From NCBI RefSeq assembly GCF_024124905.1, contig NZ_JAMXST010000004.1, positions 496,001-560,000 of the forward strand: a stretch of 64,000 bases of DNA, given 5' to 3'. A program made the position numbers and the translations under genes. The notes under the pieces were generated by a model. The model had not been told where the DNA came from and did not search any database. It saw only the letters and a program-made list of their open reading frames with translations. Shown here in pieces: positions 61,582 through 64,000 of this stretch (position 1 is its first letter; the number at the start of each line of letters is the position of its first letter). This stretch comes from Cellulosimicrobium cellulans (GTDB lineage: Bacteria > Actinomycetota > Actinomycetes > Actinomycetales > Cellulomonadaceae).

Positions 61582-61848
61582 GTGGCACAGCTGAACGTCG
61601 ACCTCGTGGCGGCGGACCGCAAGATCTGGTCGGGCCGCGCACAGCGGGTCACGGCCCCCGCGGCGGACGGTGAGATCGGCATCCTCGCGGACCACTCGCC
61701 GCTGCTCTCCGTGCTGCGCGAGGGGTCGGTGCGCATCGTGGCCGAGGGCGAGACCCTCGACGTGCGCGTCTCCGGAGGGTTCCTCTCCGTCGACTCGAAC
61801 CAGGTCACGATCGTCGCGGACTCGGTCGAGTCCGTACCGGCCCGCTGA
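61582..61848 (+). CDS. atpC: ATP synthase F1 subunit epsilon
   Basis: An 88-residue epsilon subunit containing only the N-terminal beta-sandwich (LNVDLVAADRKIWSGRAQRVTA, the GEIGILADHSPLLSVL motif, SGGFLSVDSNQVTIVAD). The C-terminal two-helix inhibitory domain of longer epsilons is absent, as in several actinobacteria. GTG 61582 has AAGGAG 5 nt upstream. Last atp gene; DUF2550 follows after 13 nt. Confidence 0.95.
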   Translation: MAQLNVDLVAADRKIWSGRAQRVTAPAADGEIGILADHSPLLSVLREGSVRIVAEGETLDVRVSGGFLSVDSNQVTIVADSVESVPAR

Positions 61849-61861
61849 CCTTCGCACGACC

Positions 61862-62278
61862 ATGACGCCCCTGGCCTGGCTCGCGATCGGACTGCTCGTC
61901 CTCGTCCTTCTCGCGATCGGGCTGGGGGCGTGGCGTCTGCGCGCCCTGTCCCACCGCGTCGGCTCGTTCGAGTGCGGGGCGCGGCGCGCGGGTGCGGCCG
62001 GTGCGCCCTGGGTCGCGGGCATCGCGCACTACGGCGTCGGCCGCATCGACTGGTGGCGGCTGTGGTCGGTGTCGATCCGCCCCGCCCGGACGTGGTCCCG
62101 CTACGACCTCGTCATCGCGGGCCGCGAGCCGTTCGCCGGCGACGGGCCCGACACCTACCTCGTCCGGTGCCGGTACCACGGTCAGGACTTCGAGCTCACG
62201 ATGTCGCGCGCCGCGTACGAGGGGCTGGCCTCCTGGCTGGAGGCCGCGCCGCCCGGCCGCCGCGACGTCGTCGTCTGA
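61862..62278 (+). CDS. DUF2550 membrane protein
   Basis: A 138-residue protein with one N-terminal membrane helix (about 4-26) and a cytoplasmic beta-rich domain containing SFECGARR, HYGVGRIDWWRLWSVSIRPA and VRCRYHGQDFELTMS, the pattern of the actinobacterial DUF2550 family that always seems to follow atpC. Function unknown. ATG 61862 lies 13 nt after atpC; no strong ribosome site, suggesting coupling. Confidence 0.85.
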   Translation: MTPLAWLAIGLLVLVLLAIGLGAWRLRALSHRVGSFECGARRAGAAGAPWVAGIAHYGVGRIDWWRLWSVSIRPARTWSRYDLVIAGREPFAGDGPDTYLVRCRYHGQDFELTMSRAAYEGLASWLEAAPPGRRDVVV

Positions 62279-62342
62279 GGCGTCGCCCGTGGGCTGACGC
62301 CGCGACCCGGACCGCCCACCACCGACCCGGAGGACCTGCCTC

Positions 62343-63038
62343 ATGCGTCTCGTCGTCGCCCGCTGCTCCGCCCGCTACACCGGCCGTCTCTCGGCGCACC
62401 TGCCGCTCGCGACACGCGTGCTCATCGTCAAGGCCGACGGGAGCGTGCTGCTGCACTCCGACGGCGGGTCGTACAAGCCGCTCAACTGGATGAGCCCGCC
62501 GTGCTCGCTCGCGGTGCGCGAGCCGTCCGAGGAGGCGCGCGAGCGCGGCGTGACCGAGGTCTGGGCCGTGCAGCACGCGAAGAGCGACGACCGCCTCGAG
62601 ATCGAGCTCCACGAGGTCCAGCACGACAGCTCTCACGAGCTCGGCATCGACCCGGGGCTGGTCAAGGACGGCGTCGAGGCGCACCTGCAGGAGATGCTCG
62701 CCGCGCAGATCGAGCTGCTCGGGTCGGGCCACACGCTCGTCCGCCGGGAGTACCCGACCGCGATCGGCCCGGTGGACATCCTCGCCAAGGACGCGACCGG
62801 GGCGACCGTCGCGGTCGAGATCAAGCGCCGGGGCGACATCGACGGCGTCGAGCAGCTCACGCGGTACCTCGAGCTCCTCAACCGCGACCCGCTGCTCGCG
62901 CCCGTGCGCGGCGTGTTCGCCGCGCAGGAGATCAAGCCCCAGGCGCGCGTGCTCGCGACGGACCGGGGGATCGGCTGCCTCGTCCTCGACTACGACGCGA
63001 TGCGCGGCGTCGACGACGTGGACTCCCGCCTCTTCTGA
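62343..63038 (+). CDS. nucS: Mismatch endonuclease NucS
   Basis: A 231-residue endonuclease NucS/EndoMS, which replaces MutS/MutL in non-canonical mismatch repair of actinobacteria by cutting both strands at mismatches. N-terminal DNA-binding domain ([20 protein letters not shown]) and C-terminal RecB-like nuclease with the D-(x)n-E-x-K motif in [20 protein letters not shown]. The protein ends DVDSRLF, similar to the C-terminal clamp-binding motif known in this family. ATG 62343 has GGAGG 9 nt upstream. A strong terminator follows. Confidence 0.94.
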   Translation: MRLVVARCSARYTGRLSAHLPLATRVLIVKADGSVLLHSDGGSYKPLNWMSPPCSLAVREPSEEARERGVTEVWAVQHAKSDDRLEIELHEVQHDSSHELGIDPGLVKDGVEAHLQEMLAAQIELLGSGHTLVRREYPTAIGPVDILAKDATGATVAVEIKRRGDIDGVEQLTRYLELLNRDPLLAPVRGVFAAQEIKPQARVLATDRGIGCLVLDYDAMRGVDDVDSRLF

Positions 63039-63054
63039 CGCGCGACTCGCCGAG

Positions 63055-63102
63055 CAGGCGGTCGTGGCTCGTCCCGCAGCGAGGACGAGCCACGACCGCC
63101 TG
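63055..63102. terminator. Terminator after nucS
   Basis: Perfect 20-bp stem (63055-63074 with 63083-63102) and 8-nt loop between convergent genes. Confidence 0.9.
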
Positions 63103-63137
63103 GTCGACGAGTCAGGGCCGTGGGATCGGCCCTGCGG

Positions 63138-64000
63138 TCAGCAGGTGACGGCCCCGAACGGCGCCGTGTGCTCGGTGACCGTCCCTGCGGCGTCGGTCAC
63201 GCGGACCGTCGCCGTGCCCGCCGCGAGCGACGCGGCGCGCGCCGAGAACGACTGGTAGGCGTTGGCACCTGGCGCGACGCCCGTGACCGTGCGCGTCCCG
63301 AACGGCGTGACGAGCTCGACGTCCACCGCGTCGCCCGCCCCGGCGCCGCCCGTGCCGACGTACGCCGCCCGGACCGCGACGTAGGCCGTGCCGGCGAGGC
63401 AGCGCGGGACGGCGGTGACGTCGACCTCGGGCGCGGGCGTCGCGGCGGACCGGGAGCGCACCTCGAACGACGCGATGCTCACCGTCCCACGGTCGGCCCG
63501 GAAGCCGATCGTCGGCAGGAGCCCGGCGAGCACGTCGGGGTCGGACGTGTCGAGCGCGCCGCCGGTCGTCGTGCCGCCGTACCAGGCCCACGCGCCGTCC
63601 TCCTCGGCGAACACGTCGACGCGCGCGCCGTTCACCTGGAGCGCGATCCGGTCGCCGGGGCCGTAGCCCCGGATGCCGAAGTACGGCGACGACCCGTCCG
63701 CGCCCCCGACGTAGTCGAGGCCGGACGCGACGTTCGTGTGGTTGAACCAGGCGAGCGCGTAGGTGCGGTCCGCGGCGGCGAGACCGAGGAACAGCGAGTC
63801 CTCCTGCGTCCCCGCGCCGGAGAACGCGCCGATCTCGGCGACCACCACGGACGACGGCGTCGCGCGGGCCGTGCGGTGGCCGTACAGCCCCCAGTAGCGC
63901 GCGTCGCCGGTCGCGGCGAGCACCCCGTCCCCGGCCGCGACGGCGGGCAGCGCCTCGCCGGAGGGCTGCAGGGTCGCGTAGTCCGCCGTGGTGTCGGCGT
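63138..64000 (-). CDS. Secreted protein with LamG/concanavalin-like and C-terminal Ig-like domains, 5' truncated
   Basis: The frame stays open to the window edge, so only the last 287 codons are visible. Residues visible first form a beta-sandwich of the LamG/DUF1080 type (DRTYALAWFNHTNVASGLDYV, GDRIALQVNGARVDVFAEEDG, and the closing GTVSIASFEVRSRS). A C-terminal domain with two Cys (TAVPRCLAGTAYVAVRAA ... FGAVTC) follows, a type found at the end of secreted carbohydrate-active enzymes of this group. The catalytic part would lie beyond the window. An extracellular glycan-related role is likely but not shown. Confidence 0.7.
   Translation of the reverse strand, partial: ADTTADYATLQPSGEALPAVAAGDGVLAATGDARYWGLYGHRTARATPSSVVVAEIGAFSGAGTQEDSLFLGLAAADRTYALAWFNHTNVASGLDYVGGADGSSPYFGIRGYGPGDRIALQVNGARVDVFAEEDGAWAWYGGTTTGGALDTSDPDVLAGLLPTIGFRADRGTVSIASFEVRSRSAATPAPEVDVTAVPRCLAGTAYVAVRAAYVGTGGAGAGDAVDVELVTPFGTRTVTGVAPGANAYQSFSARAASLAAGTATVRVTDAAGTVTEHTAPFGAVTC

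Overview
The window is a stretch of actinobacterial chromosome with very high GC. Codons are strongly GC3-biased. A recognisable core set (secA, the sigR/rsrA pair, bL37, multifunctional kgd, nucS, DUF2550, the thr-rho-rpmE-prfA-prmC-atp order) points to Micrococcales, most likely Cellulomonadaceae or Promicromonosporaceae (Cellulomonas/Cellulosimicrobium-like). The genus is an inference. I see no phage, insertion sequence, CRISPR array or rRNA. Coding density is high, most junctions inside operons are 1-8 nt overlaps, and at least eight genes have a TANNNT -10 box 6-8 nt before the start codon, which predicts leaderless mRNAs.

Layout. 1-5.2 kb: the tail of a probable YcaQ-type protein, secA, then on the minus strand a LysM membrane protein and an Rv3235-family protein. 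5.3-8.9 kb: a hypothetical, a small BldC/excisionase-like HTH, a SAF-domain/CpaE-like ATPase pair and a DUF6912 protein. 8.9-13 kb (minus): aroA-rsgA-hisN and a DoxX-like protein. 13.1-14.5 kb: thiol-stress sigma factor sigR with anti-sigma rsrA, then ribosomal protein bL37. 14.7-17.1 kb: DUF4097-PadR-DUF4097 cassette. 17.2-20 kb: degenerate SGNH protein, aldose-1-epimerase-like protein, aldo/keto reductase. 20.1-26.3 kb (minus): two-component system and the 1274-residue 2-oxoglutarate decarboxylase/dehydrogenase kgd. 26.4-31.3 kb: two CNNM/CorC-type transporters, an M15 peptidase, a DUF2207-like protein, a CYTH protein and tRNA-Arg(CCG). 31.4-34.5 kb: argS-lysA. 34.6-43.4 kb: an iron/heme locus. 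43.6-47 kb: hom-thrC-thrB. 47-54.5 kb: rho, rpmE, prfA-prmC-sua5-GlcNAc-1-P transferase-AtpI-like. 54.6-63 kb: complete F-type ATP synthase operon, DUF2550, nucS. 63.1-64 kb: 3' part of a secreted protein gene on the minus strand.

How it works together. The iron/heme locus is the most unusual part. A TTGTCA-N17-TAAGGT promoter is covered by two DtxR/IdeR-like boxes and drives hmuTUV plus four secreted or membrane proteins. Two of these carry HtaA-type haem-binding domains. One of them appears to end in a WxL-like surface domain and is followed directly by a DUF916 (WxL-interacting-protein) membrane protein. This suggests a surface haem relay held by a WxL-type scaffold in an actinobacterium. 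The second notable system is sigR, where an exact GGGAAT-N18-GTT sigma-R promoter sits just before an upstream GTG that adds 51 residues, while a housekeeping-type -10 box precedes the internal ATG. This is the architecture described for the sigma-R/sigma-R' isoforms of Streptomyces.

Limits: everything is read by eye. Family names rest on remembered motifs, not searches, and promoter and hairpin calls are predictions.
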